Source of the DNA: Vandiemenella viatica
Taxonomy: Eukaryota; Arthropoda; Insecta; Orthoptera; Morabidae
Direction of reading: 5' to 3'
Assembly: GCA_031002005.1 (NCBI GenBank)
Contig: CM061914.1
Coordinates: forward strand, 11,642,148 to 11,706,147
DNA length: 64,000 bases
Below are positions 22,301 through 32,464 of the stretch, piece by piece. Under the pieces are notes generated by a model that saw only the letters and a program-made list of their open reading frames with translations, was not told the origin of the DNA and searched no databases. The translations under genes and the position numbers were made by a program. The stretch's first letter is position 1. Every line of letters begins with the position of its first letter.

Positions 22301-23598
22301 TCCTTTTGGACGCAGAAAACGACACACATCGTGTGGTCATCCCAGCGGAATTGCGCTCACAAATTCTAAAGCTCCTGCATCGAGGACATTGGGGCATGTC
22401 CCGTATGAAAAATCTCGTAAGAAGACATGCTTATTGGCCAGGAATCAATCGAGACATCGAGAAGATGGTACGCAGCTGCACAGCCTGCGCCCAACATCAG
22501 GCAGCGCCACCACAAGCTTTCGCCCCCTAGCCCACACCCCGCCAACCATGGGACCGTATTCATCTGGATTTTGCAGGCCCATTTTTGGGAACTATGTGGC
22601 TACTTATAATTGATGCCTATTCAAAGTACCCGTACGTGGTTCGCATGGCATCCACAACGACGGAAGCTACACTTAATGCATTAAGCCAGGTTTTGGCCAT
22701 CGAGGGGTTACCACGCACCCTCGTCTCAGACAATGGGCCCCAATTCACAGCATCCACATTCGAAGAATTCTGCGTGGCTAACGGCATCAAACATATCTTC
22801 AGTCCTCCATTCCATCCCGCCTCAAATGGCGAAGCAGAACGGCTCGTAAGGACGTTCAAACAACAAATGCTGAAAGAGGTACAGTCAACTACGACGTCTT
22901 CCGCCCTCACCCTCTTTCTCAGCACATACCGGACAACACCAATTAATGGTCGCAGCCCAGCAGAACTGCTCCATGGGCGACAACCACGAACGATGCTGCA
23001 CCTCCTGGCACCGTCACCGGCAGAGCCCCGATCCAGACCGTCCCATCGGTACACGCCAGGCAGCGCGGTCTGGGCACGCGCCTACGGAGGAATCACCACT
23101 TGGATGCCAGCAACAGTAGTGGGGACACACGGACGGTGTGTCATCTCAGTACAAACGCCACACAGAATAGAACGCCGTCATCAAAACCAGCTGCGTCCTC
23201 ACATCACAACAGGCCCATCACCATCACAACAATATCAGGAAGAATACAGTATACCACCATCAGCGCCATTAGCAGAGCTCCCACAACCACCCTCCCCACA
23301 ACGACGATACAACTTGCGCCCAAGAAAGCCAGCAGTGCCGGACGAGAGTGACGTCGAAATGGACACATCCATCAACCATCCAACAACCACATCGGCACCC
23401 ACGTCACCACGTCCTCAACCATGGAGTACGTCGGCGCATGATGCGGCCGGGATACCACAATCATTCCAGCCTCATCACCCCAAGCATCGTCAAGGGCGCT
23501 TCCGTCCGTACGCGCCAACTTCAGGGGGGAGGGATCTGGTATCCCGTCCTAACATTGCGGCATGCCCGGTAGGTGGCATGGAAATCGACATAGTATAG
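19333..23598 (+). pseudogene. Gypsy-1 gag-pol, one frame with four stops
   Basis: All domains lie in the same frame from ATG 19333. Gag has a zinc knuckle CTRCGKEGHLRSVC at about residues 303-316. The protease DTGA is at about residue 367. A TAG at 20485 ends the first piece. Reverse transcriptase follows, with LCGDFKATIN, KIDLADAYLQ and YLDD at 21235-21246; a TGA at 21211 lies just before YLDD. RNase H (AADASAYGIGAVL, ITDHKPL) ends at a TAG at 22114. Integrase has an HHCC zinc region (about 22378-22490), a TAG at 22528, then D (22567), SDNGPQF and GEAERL. The protein would make particles, copy RNA and integrate DNA. Four stops make it inactive. Single-frame gag-pol is itself usual for some Ty3/gypsy clades. 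Confidence 0.9.
23521..23534 (+). other. Gypsy-1 polypurine tract
   Basis: The purine run AGGGGGGAGGGA ends exactly at the start of the right LTR, where plus-strand DNA synthesis would be primed. Confidence 0.8.
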
Positions 23599-24029
23599 AC
23601 GGCGCTGGCATCAGGCCAACCAGCGCCACCGCAGCACAGTTTCCGCCACGGCCAATCAGAGCCGACCCGGCACGGATATAAATAAGCCAGCGCAGCTCCA
23701 TTCATCCAGTTCGGTGTTCGCTGCGCTTTCAGTCGTGTCTCCGTCAACTGTGCTTCGTCTCTTGGACTCTCGACAGTGTTTCGTCTCCTCTACGTCTACG
23801 GTACTCTCTCTGGGACTCAGTGAATCGCTTCTCGGACTCGTGACTGTGCTTGTTCTCGGTGACGTTCGGTACGCTCTCTTCGGACTCTGTCAACCTCACG
23901 TCGGATACAACCAGTGCGCGTCTTTGGATTCCGTTCGGCCTGCTCCTTGGACTTGTTCGGGTTCTTCGTGACCATCTCCTGCGGACTGCCCCTCCGCCGT
24001 TCGACGTCGGCCGCCGCACGGACATAGCA
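23535..24029 (+). repeat. Gypsy-1 3' LTR
   Basis: It has the same 495-bp length as the left LTR and differs at about 15 sites. The gag-pol frame ends inside its first 64 bases, so the LTR overlaps the coding end. Confidence 0.9.
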
Positions 24030-24034
24030 ATCCA

Positions 24035-24106
24035 TGCCCGCGGCCGGATTCGAACCAGCGGCCTTCGGGACTCTAGCCCCTACGCTACCGAGGCCGGCCC
24101 GCTTCT
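24035..24106 (-). mobile_element. tRNA-like head of the SINE split by Gypsy-1
   Basis: On the minus strand it has a possible A box (CTCGGTAGCGTAGGGG) and a near-perfect B box (GGTTCGAATCC), the two internal RNA polymerase III promoter parts. The acceptor ends do not pair as a true tRNA would, so it is a SINE head rather than a tRNA gene. It continues at 18797-18676 after the Gypsy-1 insertion. Confidence 0.75.
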
Positions 24107-24440
24107 TTTCTTGACTGCCAATAGTTCTTCAACCTCTCACTTTGCTGTTTCCTCCTTTCTTCTGCCCATATGTTACTACATTTCCTCTTCTCCTTCTCCT
24201 GGAAACCCTTGAAATTTTGGATCTCATAAAAGTTGCTCTATCTTGTATTAAATCTTCTGTTATTCCGATCTGAATCATATCTTTCTTTACTCCTTGGATG
24301 CACTGGTTGCCCTTCTTACTCTTGTAAACATGATTGAAAATTTCTTTTGTAAGTCTATTGTTATCCATTCTCATTATGTGACCAAAAAAACTGATTCTCC
24401 TCTTTCTGATCGTGTCTGACATCCTTTCAATTTCTTTCAA
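24106..24440 (-). pseudogene. RTE-like LINE C-terminal fragment (family C)
   Basis: The minus-strand frame reads MSDTIRKRRISFFGHIMRMD then NRLTKEIFN, which parallels the MIRRRRLQFYRHLQRM block at 5050-4960. The rest is a basic tail. It holds only the C-terminal region of the reverse transcriptase protein. Confidence 0.65.
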
Positions 24441-25228
24441 TCATCCGATCATTTATTGAACAAAGAAGTCGGTTTTTTGTTTCTCCTTAATTCTTGTATA
24501 ACAAAAGACGAAGGACAACGGTATTTTCTGTTACACGTTGTATCTGAGTATAGAAAATATTTTCCTGACTCTTCAAAAGGCACTATATCTATGGCATTAC
24601 CGCCATAATGTGAAGATTGAAAAAGATAGCCTTTTCTTTTCTTTATAATGTTTTATTTTTTATAACGCAACTTTAATAATAAAAACGCAATTGAACAATA
24701 TTTGTTCTCATTTCTATACTTTATTTGCTCATTTTTCTCCTAATTCCTTAATTTTCAATTTGGAATTTACTTCCGAAAACACTTTTAGATAAACCATTTT
24801 TAACGTAGAAAATTAAAAACAAAAAAAAACGAAATCTGGAATCAGAATCTTGCAATATTTTTATACATTTTCATAAAAAGTTAATTTTGAGGATATGGAT
24901 AACAACCTGACTTGAAAAGTGCTTAGTGCCTTTAAATATAAATTTTAGAAAAATATTGATGAGAGTAAACGTTCAAGGCAACAACATTTTCTATGAAATG
25001 AGACAAAAACCAGGTTTCTAGGACGAACGGTTTTCACTTTATAAAGGAAAACGATTTTTCGACAAAAATCTAATTTTGTTTCAAGATTTCAACTTCGATG
25101 ACGCCGGTTTAACGTTATCCAATGGAGCTGAATCTCATTGTTTAGCTATTCGGCAACTTTTAGAGGAGGGGGGAGGGGGGAGGCGGGTTCCCTCGAAATA
25201 ATTCGTAATTTAATTTCTTGTGGGGTAC
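24441..25228. other. Intron sequence, nothing recognised
   Basis: Very AT-rich sequence of intron 3 ending in a G-run (about 25165-25185) close to exon 3. No element recognised. Confidence 0.5.
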
Positions 25229-25381
25229 CTTGACGTGTGCGCCGTTGGGGTCCCTGTAGGAGAAGGAGCCCCTGACGGCGCCATCAGAGTCCCGGGCCTC
25301 CAGGCGGGACTGGACGGGAGTCGAGAAGCCGAACAGGCTCCGGCCCGACGAGTCCTGGGCGTGGAACTGCGTCGTCTGGTC
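25229..25381 (-). CDS. Cuticle protein gene, exon 3 (first half of RR domain)
   Basis: The minus-strand exon is exactly 51 codons, between a 'tttgtgtag' acceptor and an AAG|GTACCC donor. It encodes SLFGFSTPVQSRLEARDSDG, then GSFSYRDPNGAHVK. This matches the first half of the Rebers-Riddiford domain (F-x-F/Y start, G-S-F-S-Y, D-P-N-G), completed by exon 4. All three junctions around exons 2-4 are phase 0, so exons could be added or skipped without a frame shift. GC content is about two thirds against an AT-rich surround. The domain binds chitin fibres in the cuticle. Whether it is RR-1 or RR-2 I cannot say. Confidence 0.9.
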
Positions 25382-25435
25382 CTACACAAACAGAAAACCT
25401 CACAGCGACGTCAAGAGATCGATGGTTTCCTACAT

Positions 25436-26617
25436 ACGGGTAGGGTACCCAAAAATATCTAGAACATCAATGCCGCTGGGCGTTTAAAGCGCAACTCATC
25501 ACCAGTTCAGTGCCGCCTGTGTTGTCGACCTGGCTTGTTCTGTTAATCTGCAGTGATTGTTTTTGCTAGCGCTGTTTTGTTATTGTTTCGTTTTTGGAGA
25601 TAGCAAGTTTAAGTGAACAATGTGCAACTGTGAAATTTTGTTTCCTACTCAGTAAAAATGCTTCTCAAACTGTTTTAATGTTGAAAGCAGCATACAAAGA
25701 TGACTCTATGGCAAAAGTGTACGAGTGGTTCGCTCGGTTTAAAAATGGTGATATGTCGATTGCTGACAAACCTCATTCTGGACGTCCATCAACTGCCCGA
25801 ATCGACTAAAATGTTAAAAAAATTTGAGAGCTTGTGTTCTCAGACCGTCGACAGACAATTTATCAACTGTCAGGGATTAGTGGGTTATCTTCGGTTCAGC
25901 GAAATTTAGCCGAAGATTTTGGAACGTAAAGGGTTGCTGCCAAGTTTCTTCCTTGGGCTCTGACTGACAATCAAAAAGAACTTCGAGCTGAAACATGTCG
26001 TGCTTTCAAACAACAGCTTGAAATTGATCCAGATTTTCTCTCAAAGGTCATTACTGGTGATGAGTCATGGTGCTATGGTTACGACCCAGAAACAAAGCAA
26101 CAGTCAAGCCAATTGCAGACGTCATTGTCACCCCGTCCAAAAAAAGTCGTCAAATAAAACATCAAAACAATTATCATTTGCTTTTTTTGATGCCAACGGA
26201 GTAGTTCATTCAGAGTTTGTTACCACACATCAGACCGTCAATCAACCCTTTAATTTGGAAGTTTCAAGAAACAGGGTTCTTCAAAAAAGAGCCGATTTGC
26301 GGCAGACAGGAGACTGGTTCTTCCACCACGACAATGTACCTGCACACACAGCTGTCTCTGTTAGGCAGTTTTTGGCCAAAAATGTCATGGTTCGACTGCC
26401 CCACGCACGTTATTCGCCTGACCTTGCTCTGTGCTACTTTTTCTTATTTCCACGCATGAAAAGGGACATGAAAGGACACCTATTTGAGAACATTGAAGAG
26501 GTCAAGAAAAAACGAGGGAGGAGCCGTCAGCCATTTATAAAGATGACTACAGAAAATGTTTCGAACAGTGGAAGCACCGGAGGGACAAATGTAAAGTTTT
26601 TTTTTATACCCCTGGTA
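25436..26617 (+). mobile_element. Mariner transposon, decayed, in intron 2
   Basis: The broken plus-strand transposase has a helix-turn-helix region (KVYEWFARFKNGDMSI, GRPST, 25690-25800), the catalytic GDESWCYGYDPET (about 26060), HDNVPAHT (about 26330) and YSPDLA (about 26412). The last two hold acidic residues about 34 apart, the mariner D,D34D pattern. Frameshifts and stops split the frame. Ends are approximate: 'cgggtaggg' at the left and 'ataccccctggta'-like sequence at the right are weak inverted ends next to TA. It fills most of the 1.29-kb intron 2 and ends about 50 bp from exon 2. Confidence 0.8.
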
Positions 26618-26670
26618 TTTAGTAAAAGCAGAACTGCAATTGAGCGTGCTGAGTGGCTTCGTGCACTGAC

Positions 26671-26793
26671 CTCCGGCGTCTCCTCTTGGCTGTTCCTCGA
26701 CAGCGGGTCCTGGTAGAGATGCATCGAGACGGCGCTGGGCGTCAGCCTCAGAAGCTGCAGGTCCGACTGCGCGAGCGCACAGCACACCAGCAC
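26671..26793 (-). CDS. Cuticle protein gene, exon 2 (signal peptide end)
   Basis: The minus-strand exon is exactly 41 codons, after a 'tatgccgcag' acceptor and before a GAG|GTCAGTG donor. It opens VLVCCALAQSDLQLLRL, which looks like the second half of a signal peptide with cleavage near ALA-QS, then SAVSMHLYQDPL. Insect cuticle genes often keep only the first few codons in exon 1, so the start codon should be in a short upstream exon. I did not find that exon between 26945 and 28550. Most of this exon plus its acceptor is duplicated in tandem at 26824-26944. Confidence 0.85.
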
Positions 26794-26944
26794 CTGCGGC
26801 ATAAACAATATCTCTGGTGACCCGCGGGTCCTGGTAGAGATGCATCGAGACCGCGCTGGGCGTCAGCCTCAGAAGCTGCAGGTCCGACTGCGCGAGCGCA
26901 CAGCACACCAGCACCTGCGGCATAAACAATATCTCTGGTGACCC
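26703..26944. repeat. 121-bp tandem duplication of exon 2 and its acceptor
   Basis: Two 121-bp copies (26703-26823 and 26824-26944) differ at one base: G at 26731 against C at 26852, which is silent in the exon frame. Each holds the splice acceptor and the first 30 codons of exon 2. Only the copy nearer exon 3 keeps the donor. Because 121 is not a multiple of three, including both copies would shift the frame. Confidence 0.95.
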
Positions 26945-28555
26945 GCCGCCTGTTGGAGGTTTACGCCCTTCATTATTACTTGCGCTACTACGACAGAAGC
27001 TTGCTATATCTTTGCAATTATTATTAGGGTTGTAGAAACGTGAAGTTTTTGAATATACAACATAGTAAATCATAAGAACAGAGTTTTTCTCACATTGATC
27101 ACGAATGGAATATTGATATACAGATGATCAGAATCATTCAGATAGTATCCGAGAGAAGTTTTACGCTGAGTAACACGTAACCACTTGAAACCTGGTAGGT
27201 GTCGCCTTCAGCCTCGTCCACGCGGACTGACAATGTACGGCATCGCTCTTAAACCGATTATCTCGCACTTGACAACTGTCCAGCGAGGGAAAAAGGAAAA
27301 AGGAACTGCAGCTTAATTCCTCCGAGCAATGAGAAGCCGCTCGTACGTTGAACTCACGCTAACCATTCCCAACGCGAGGGGTGAATTCCCTTCAAATAAG
27401 TGTTATCTTAAATTGTCTGCTAAACGTACCTTATTATAGTTCTGATATCATTGGCTGAACATTATTCGAAACCACTTCAATATTGTGCCTAGAACCGCGG
27501 TCAACGAAAAATTTCTTAGTACTTTTGTCTTAACTTGCCAGCGTTTCGACATCACATCATTCCCTGTTTCACTCCTGGAGCCACAGATTGTACATCATTC
27601 AGACCGTTACTTGTTGCGTAAATCGCGTTCATCGAATAATTTGTTCGCGGTTGTTTAACTAACGCTCAATGCAGTTCCCCTTGCCTTACCCTGTAGCAAA
27701 AATATTCAGTTGCCATCCTGGTCCACGTTGCATTTCAACCCAACCACAAACTCCGCCAATATTGCCATTAGACAATCGAAGATTCAGTTACAAACGCTTG
27801 AATACATTCCCTAAATCGCATGTTAATAGCAACATGAATCGCAATATAAACCTGACCCAAAATCATCACGGGTTATTTCACCTTTCTTTTTAGTGGTTCA
27901 CACCAAAATTACAACGTTTAAACGGTTCACACAGTTGGAACTAGTTACATACGGCTGAAATAATGATCTCAGTAATATGACATCAAATGAAATCATAACA
28001 CGTTACACTACACGATATTAATTTTAATCCTGATCTAGGCCACATAGATCGCGATCAGTTCATTCAAAAGATGTAATAATTTCAATATTCTCATGAAACG
28101 AGCTTAAAACTTAAATAACTCCTCTCCCCTTCTATAACGACTAATTTTAATATTTCTGCTCTAGAATGAAACCCTCCGCCGCAGGCGCATCAATAGACAG
28201 AAAGACAGACGTCTGGACTACGTATTACATACTGTTCAAAAAATATATAGTACGCGAAAATATTACATTTCAGATGGATCGATTAAATTTTATTTTTATT
28301 TCTTTCTTCTTGTTAACGACACTGAAACTAATAACAAATTAATCCAACACTTTGCAAGTTCTGTGATTTATCTTTTGAGTGATGCGATTTACATGTATCC
28401 GAACGCGGCTCTGTGTTGCTGCCTTGCGAACTGTTGTGGCAATGTCGAAATTGACAACCTGAAACAAATGTTTGCTTGTGCAACTGTCTTTGCTCGTTTC
28501 CTAATTTGTTTCAATTGGAAGATGTTCTTCTTTTTTATATTAAATTTAATTAGCT
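26945..28555. other. Upstream intron or flank, no gene seen
   Basis: Exon 1 and the promoter of the cuticle gene should lie here or further right, but I cannot point to a convincing short ATG exon with a donor. The rest is AT-rich with no recognised repeat. Confidence 0.4.
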
Positions 28556-28744
28556 ATGGAAAGTGGTAGCAATAAAGAAAGTGCTTCAAATTCAAGTCAA
28601 TTGGAAGTCATTGAACGATTATTTTATGAGTTATGGGGAAGATTGCACTACATCTATTCAAAAAATTTGACGATGAATGAAACTGATGTTGACACTAAAG
28701 CTAAAATCTTTCTCAATTTCACAAAGCTGTTAAACAACTTGAAG
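28556..28744 (+). CDS. Possible exon of an unknown plus-strand gene
   Basis: An open stretch of 63 codons starts with ATG just after 'tttaattag' and stops being coding-like at AAG|GTAATA, a possible splice donor. The peptide is hydrophilic at first (rich in Ser, Asn, Glu), then has a helical part (QLEVIERLFYELWGRLHYIY). I do not recognise it. It could equally be a transposon relic. It is a weak call based on length, a credible Met and a donor-like end. Confidence 0.25.
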
Positions 28745-28771
28745 GTAATAATAACAATTTTCTATTGACTC

Positions 28772-29510
28772 TTGGCTGTCCGGGTGGCGCCGCGTCATAT
28801 TTCTTCTAGCCGACGTTTCCACCCTCATTCTGTGGTCTTCTTCCAGGGCAGAACTGCGTCTTCGATCAGTGTCGACACGTCTAGAGGGTTCGATGTACCC
28901 TACCAATCAGAAGGTCCGAACCGTCACGTGTTTCGTTGGCCTGGTGGGAGGTGACACGTGACCTGCTCTGTCCGCACTAGTGAGAGCCAGGCGTGGTGTA
29001 ATTTAAGCCCGTTGTCTTCGTCCATATTGCTTGGGCGTTTGGCAATTTCCAACGCCTCCTCGACCCTCCTTGGCCACCATTTACCCTCACGCACTATAAG
29101 GGCGGTGTTTACGAAGTTTATGGCGTGGCTAGTTCCTGCTGCAGGCCGTGTAATGGCGGATTTATGGATGTTGTTGGACCTATAATCGCGGATGTGCTCG
29201 CGCAGCCTGTCCCCTATAGTGCGCCCCGTCTCTCCTATATACACCCGACCACAGGTTGCACGGAATCTCATAGACCCCGGCAACCTGCAGTGGAGGCAGC
29301 CTGTCCTTAACCTTGACGAGCTGATTACTGACCTTGCTGTGCGCTTTGTAGACAGGTTTTAGGTCTAGTTTTTTTAATAGCTTCCCGATTCTGTGTGTGA
29401 CGCCACTTATGTAGAGTAGAACAACTTCTTTGCGTTCCTGAGAGGTGGCTCTCCCTCTCGTGGCCTCGGCTATAAAACAACACAACACTGGTTTGTTGTA
29501 ATACAAGATG
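28772..29510 (-). mobile_element. Penelope-like element, 3' end with GIY-YIG domain
   Basis: Minus-strand coding pieces read LLKKLDLKPVYKAHSKVSNQ, then VKVKDRLPPLQVAGVYEIPC, then after a frame change RVYIGETGRTIGDRLREHI. This is the linker and GIY-YIG nuclease order of Penelope-like retroelements: the PPL..GVYEIPC lead-in, then VYIGETGRT. The domain continues through 28924. Beyond it, near 28830-28810, lies GGAAACGTCGG, the decayed hammerhead-type tail. The reverse transcriptase is missing, so this is a 5'-truncated copy. Confidence 0.8.
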
Positions 29511-29562
29511 GTTTTATGCGTACTTGTGACATTATACCATTACATGATAAGGGGAGTCTACA

Positions 29563-30120
29563 ATAACCTGGCGCCGCAATTTGATGATAGATTCTAATGT
29601 AACTTGACGAGACAAATCTGAAGTGAGGAATTAAATCTCGCTTAGTTCTCGAGATATACTGTCTACAAAGTGAGATGGCTATGCTCAAATGCAGCCTGGA
29701 TCAGAAGAAAAATTTAGCCAAAACCTATTACGATGATGGATTCTTCTGCAAGTATACGAGACAAATCGAAAGTAAATAATACAATTTTTTTGATATCTTG
29801 CTTATTTCACGATATATCGTATCTCCAATTAAAGTTAGTTAGGTTGAATGCAACCTGGACTAGGAAAAAAAAATTTGCCAAAGCCTGTTGGACATGCACA
29901 ATAGCTTTTTATTATCTTCCTAGCGGTTGTCATTATGTTGAAATACGGCTTAAACTCAAGAAAAACGTCACCAAAGGACAACGAACTATATCTATAACTG
30001 ATTTTTGACATTTGATTTCTCAAGAACTAAGAGAGATATCAAAAAAAATTATTCTTTACTTTCGGTTTGTTTCTTGGAGCTGCATAAGAATTAATCATCA
30101 AATTGCGGCGCCATGGTTAT
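29563..30120. mobile_element. Inverted-repeat element, 558 bp, unknown superfamily
   Basis: The ends mirror each other: 'ataacctggcgccgcaattt' on the left against the complement 'ataaccatggcgccgcaatt' on the right. Weaker mirrored similarity extends about 100 bp inward. Inside, an 'acaaat..gaaagtaaa..tttttttgatatct' phrase occurs three times (near 29610, 29765 and in reverse near 30045). There is no coding capacity. It could be a MITE of an unassigned DNA transposon family; target duplication unclear. Confidence 0.65.
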
Positions 30121-31774
30121 GATAGTGCTGCCTATGACACTTGATGTAATTTTCGATATCGTTTGATAACTATACTAATAAAAAATTTCCACACATTTAC
30201 AACGAACGATGCTTTAACGTCTGAAGTTGTAATTACATTGAGGTACAGAGCTTATTAAACATAATAAAATATTAAGTCAAACCTTACGTCAAAGTAGACT
30301 TCTCAAAAATACAGTATATTGAAGACTTTGTAGGCAAATACGCAAGTCGCGTCGTGCAAGTTTTAGCCACTTTTTCGGCATATTTTCTTTGCCTGTAAAT
30401 AAAAAATAATATGTTTCACGTTTTAAATGTTGTGTTTACACACTAAGGCACTACACACCACTTGAAAGCAATAGAACTCATCTTATCCACGAAATAAGCA
30501 AACTGTCCGTTTGTTTACATCGGCACGGGCAGAGATGTGACATCTACATCTACATATATACTCTGCAATTCACAAAATTGTGGGTGGCAGAGGGTGCTCA
30601 GCACCAAAGCTAATCTCTTTGCTGTGCATTCCAATCCCTAATGGTGACGTCACAAGAGACAAGAGACGCGAGTGTTTCGGCGCCAATATTCAAATAAACT
30701 TATACAAATGCAATATTTTGCATTTTACCGTTTTTTCTCCAAGAAATAACATTTTTTGGGGTTATAGTAGGCGCCAAAAATCTGACTACTGTCCTAAAAT
30801 TAGTCATTTGTCCCATTGGGCAAAGTACTGTACGTATTTGTTGACAACCAATGAAGACAATATTACAACGTAAGTAATCTGAGGGAATTCGAAGCCTTGG
30901 CGTTAGTGCTAGAAAAATTAGTTTTTAATCATTAACGGGGGACTGTTAACAAATATACCTCCATGTAATTCCGAGTAATGTACAGACAGAATTCGCAATG
31001 TTACCACACTTCCCCCCCCCCCCCCCGAATAGGTGCTCTGTTAAAAAACAATGCTAAGCCGCAAGTGTTTTATACTAATCGGCATCCTGGTGGAGCACGA
31101 GGGGGTCGTGGCCAGGGGGCCCAGTGCACGGCGCCTTCTAACCCTCCAACAGCAGTATGCTAGCTCAACAGACTCTGCAATAGTCTCAATGACGTATTTT
31201 AGTTTTTGATTATAATTTCTGCTAAGTTCTCATTGATAGTTTATACTTTTGATTGTAATTAAACAGTGTTACTTATATTTAAACATCTATTCTAACAATA
31301 GGCAAGTATTATGTGGCCCGCATGGTAACTTATAATCGAAATTGTGGCCCAACTCCAAAATCTGTTGGGCGGTCTTCAGTTAAACAAAGTGAATAGCACT
31401 GTTTTCATGATAACAATTAGTTTTGCGACAATGTACAATCCTTAGGAAAGGAACGCTCACCCGCCTTCATAGCCTCGTTGAAGTGGGGACTGGTTTTTAT
31501 GGTTTATGGATTTTTTTAAATAGAAAAAAGATGGAAACCCCAGATCTGGATGGCTGGACAGGGATCCGCAGCCGTAGCATACTGAGACGGGGGACTGATG
31601 TGCTCAGTATCTCGTCCGAGGGCGAGAGGACAAAGAATTCCACCATTGTATTTTGAACAAACCGTCCAAATAGCGGCTTGTTCTAAAATATCACTACACA
31701 GATCATTAAGTATGGGTTTCGAAATAATAGGACATTGTGCCCGGGATTCGGACCTAGGTGCTCCGTAGTTTTTG
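30121..31774. other. No gene; short dispersed repeat at 30537-30606
   Basis: At 30537-30606 there is an 'acatctacatctacatatat' start followed by 'gtgggtggcagagggtgct', which I recognise as a phrase widespread in orthopteran and related insect genomes (from memory). A C-run lies at 31013-31026. The rest shows only short open frames. Confidence 0.4.
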
Positions 31775-31870
31775 AATATAATTTACGGATTCGAACCTGC
31801 GTCTACCCGAGAGCTGGTAGCCGCGCCTCATGTGCATACTTTCACACGATGTAGCCGTCACTTGCCTCAC
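31775..31870 (-). mobile_element. tRNA-like SINE fragment
   Basis: The minus strand has a good B box (GGTTCGAATCC near 31800-31790), preceded by 'ctctcgggtagacgca'. Only the internal promoter-like part is clear; no tail was found. Confidence 0.35.
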
Positions 31871-32016
31871 GTAACTTCGCCGAACCATCTGGTGGACATT
31901 GGCGCTTTATCCTGATAAGGGTAGAGAGCAAGTTAGTGACTCGTTAATACGCCAAGCTGAAAACTCATCTGATGACCTTAAGGTTCATTTAGAGTTGTAA
32001 TAATGATCTCGACAGG

Positions 32017-32305
32017 TCTCTGATTTTTTTTTTCCCCCTTATTGATTTACGCCTCGTCGACGGCTAAGGTCATTAGAGGCGGCATGAGACTGGTGACAAG
32101 GAACGGGAAGGAATTCGGCCATAGTCTTTTTGAAGGAAGCAACCCGGCATTCACCTGGAGTGATTTGGAGAAACCATGGAAAACTTAAATCTGTATGCCC
32201 GGACGGGGATTCGAGCCTGCGTCCTCCCGAATGCGAGGCCAGAACGTTAACAGTTCACCCACCACGCTTGGTCGAAAGTTCTCGCCCTTATCGGCAGATC
32301 ACTAT
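32017..32305 (-). mobile_element. tRNA-derived SINE, near full length
   Basis: On the minus strand there is a tRNA-like head with 'gcgtggtgggtgaac' and GGCTCGAATCCC (B box, near 32215). A body follows with 'atggccgaattccttcccgt', then a conserved end 'ccgtcgacgaggcgtaaat' and a poly-A (T-run at 32018-32030). The same body and end occur at 32465-32640, 60575-60790 and, briefly, 13225-13285. RNA polymerase III transcription and LINE-driven copying are the expected mode. Confidence 0.75.
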
Positions 32306-32464
32306 GTGGTTAATTTATGTTCTAATTTAGAATTCGTTAAAAGTGGAGTGAGACTACTTTTTTTTTTTTTGTTTTTTTTTTTTTGAAAGTCCCTGCCTGA
32401 CGCGTTGTAGAAATCGTTCGTGTTGGATCAATTCAATGTTAGAAAAACGGAATTCATTAGGAGA

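Larger units (their letters stand above)
18803..24029 (+). mobile_element. Gypsy-1: complete Ty3/gypsy LTR retrotransposon, inactivated
   Basis: The element has two 495-bp LTRs (18803-19297 and 23535-24029). A primer-binding-type sequence follows the left LTR and a purine run precedes the right one. One gag-pol frame of about 1420 codons is interrupted by four in-frame stops. The 5-bp repeat ATCCA flanks it (18798-18802 and 24030-24034). By eye the LTRs differ at about 15 positions (about 3%), so the insertion is not recent. There is no env-like frame. It lies in the cuticle gene's 14.5-kb intron, on the opposite strand to that gene. Confidence 0.95.

Noticed and set aside
24035..24106. A true tRNA gene
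   Set aside because: A and B boxes are present, but the acceptor ends do not pair and the sequence continues into a SINE body after removing Gypsy-1.
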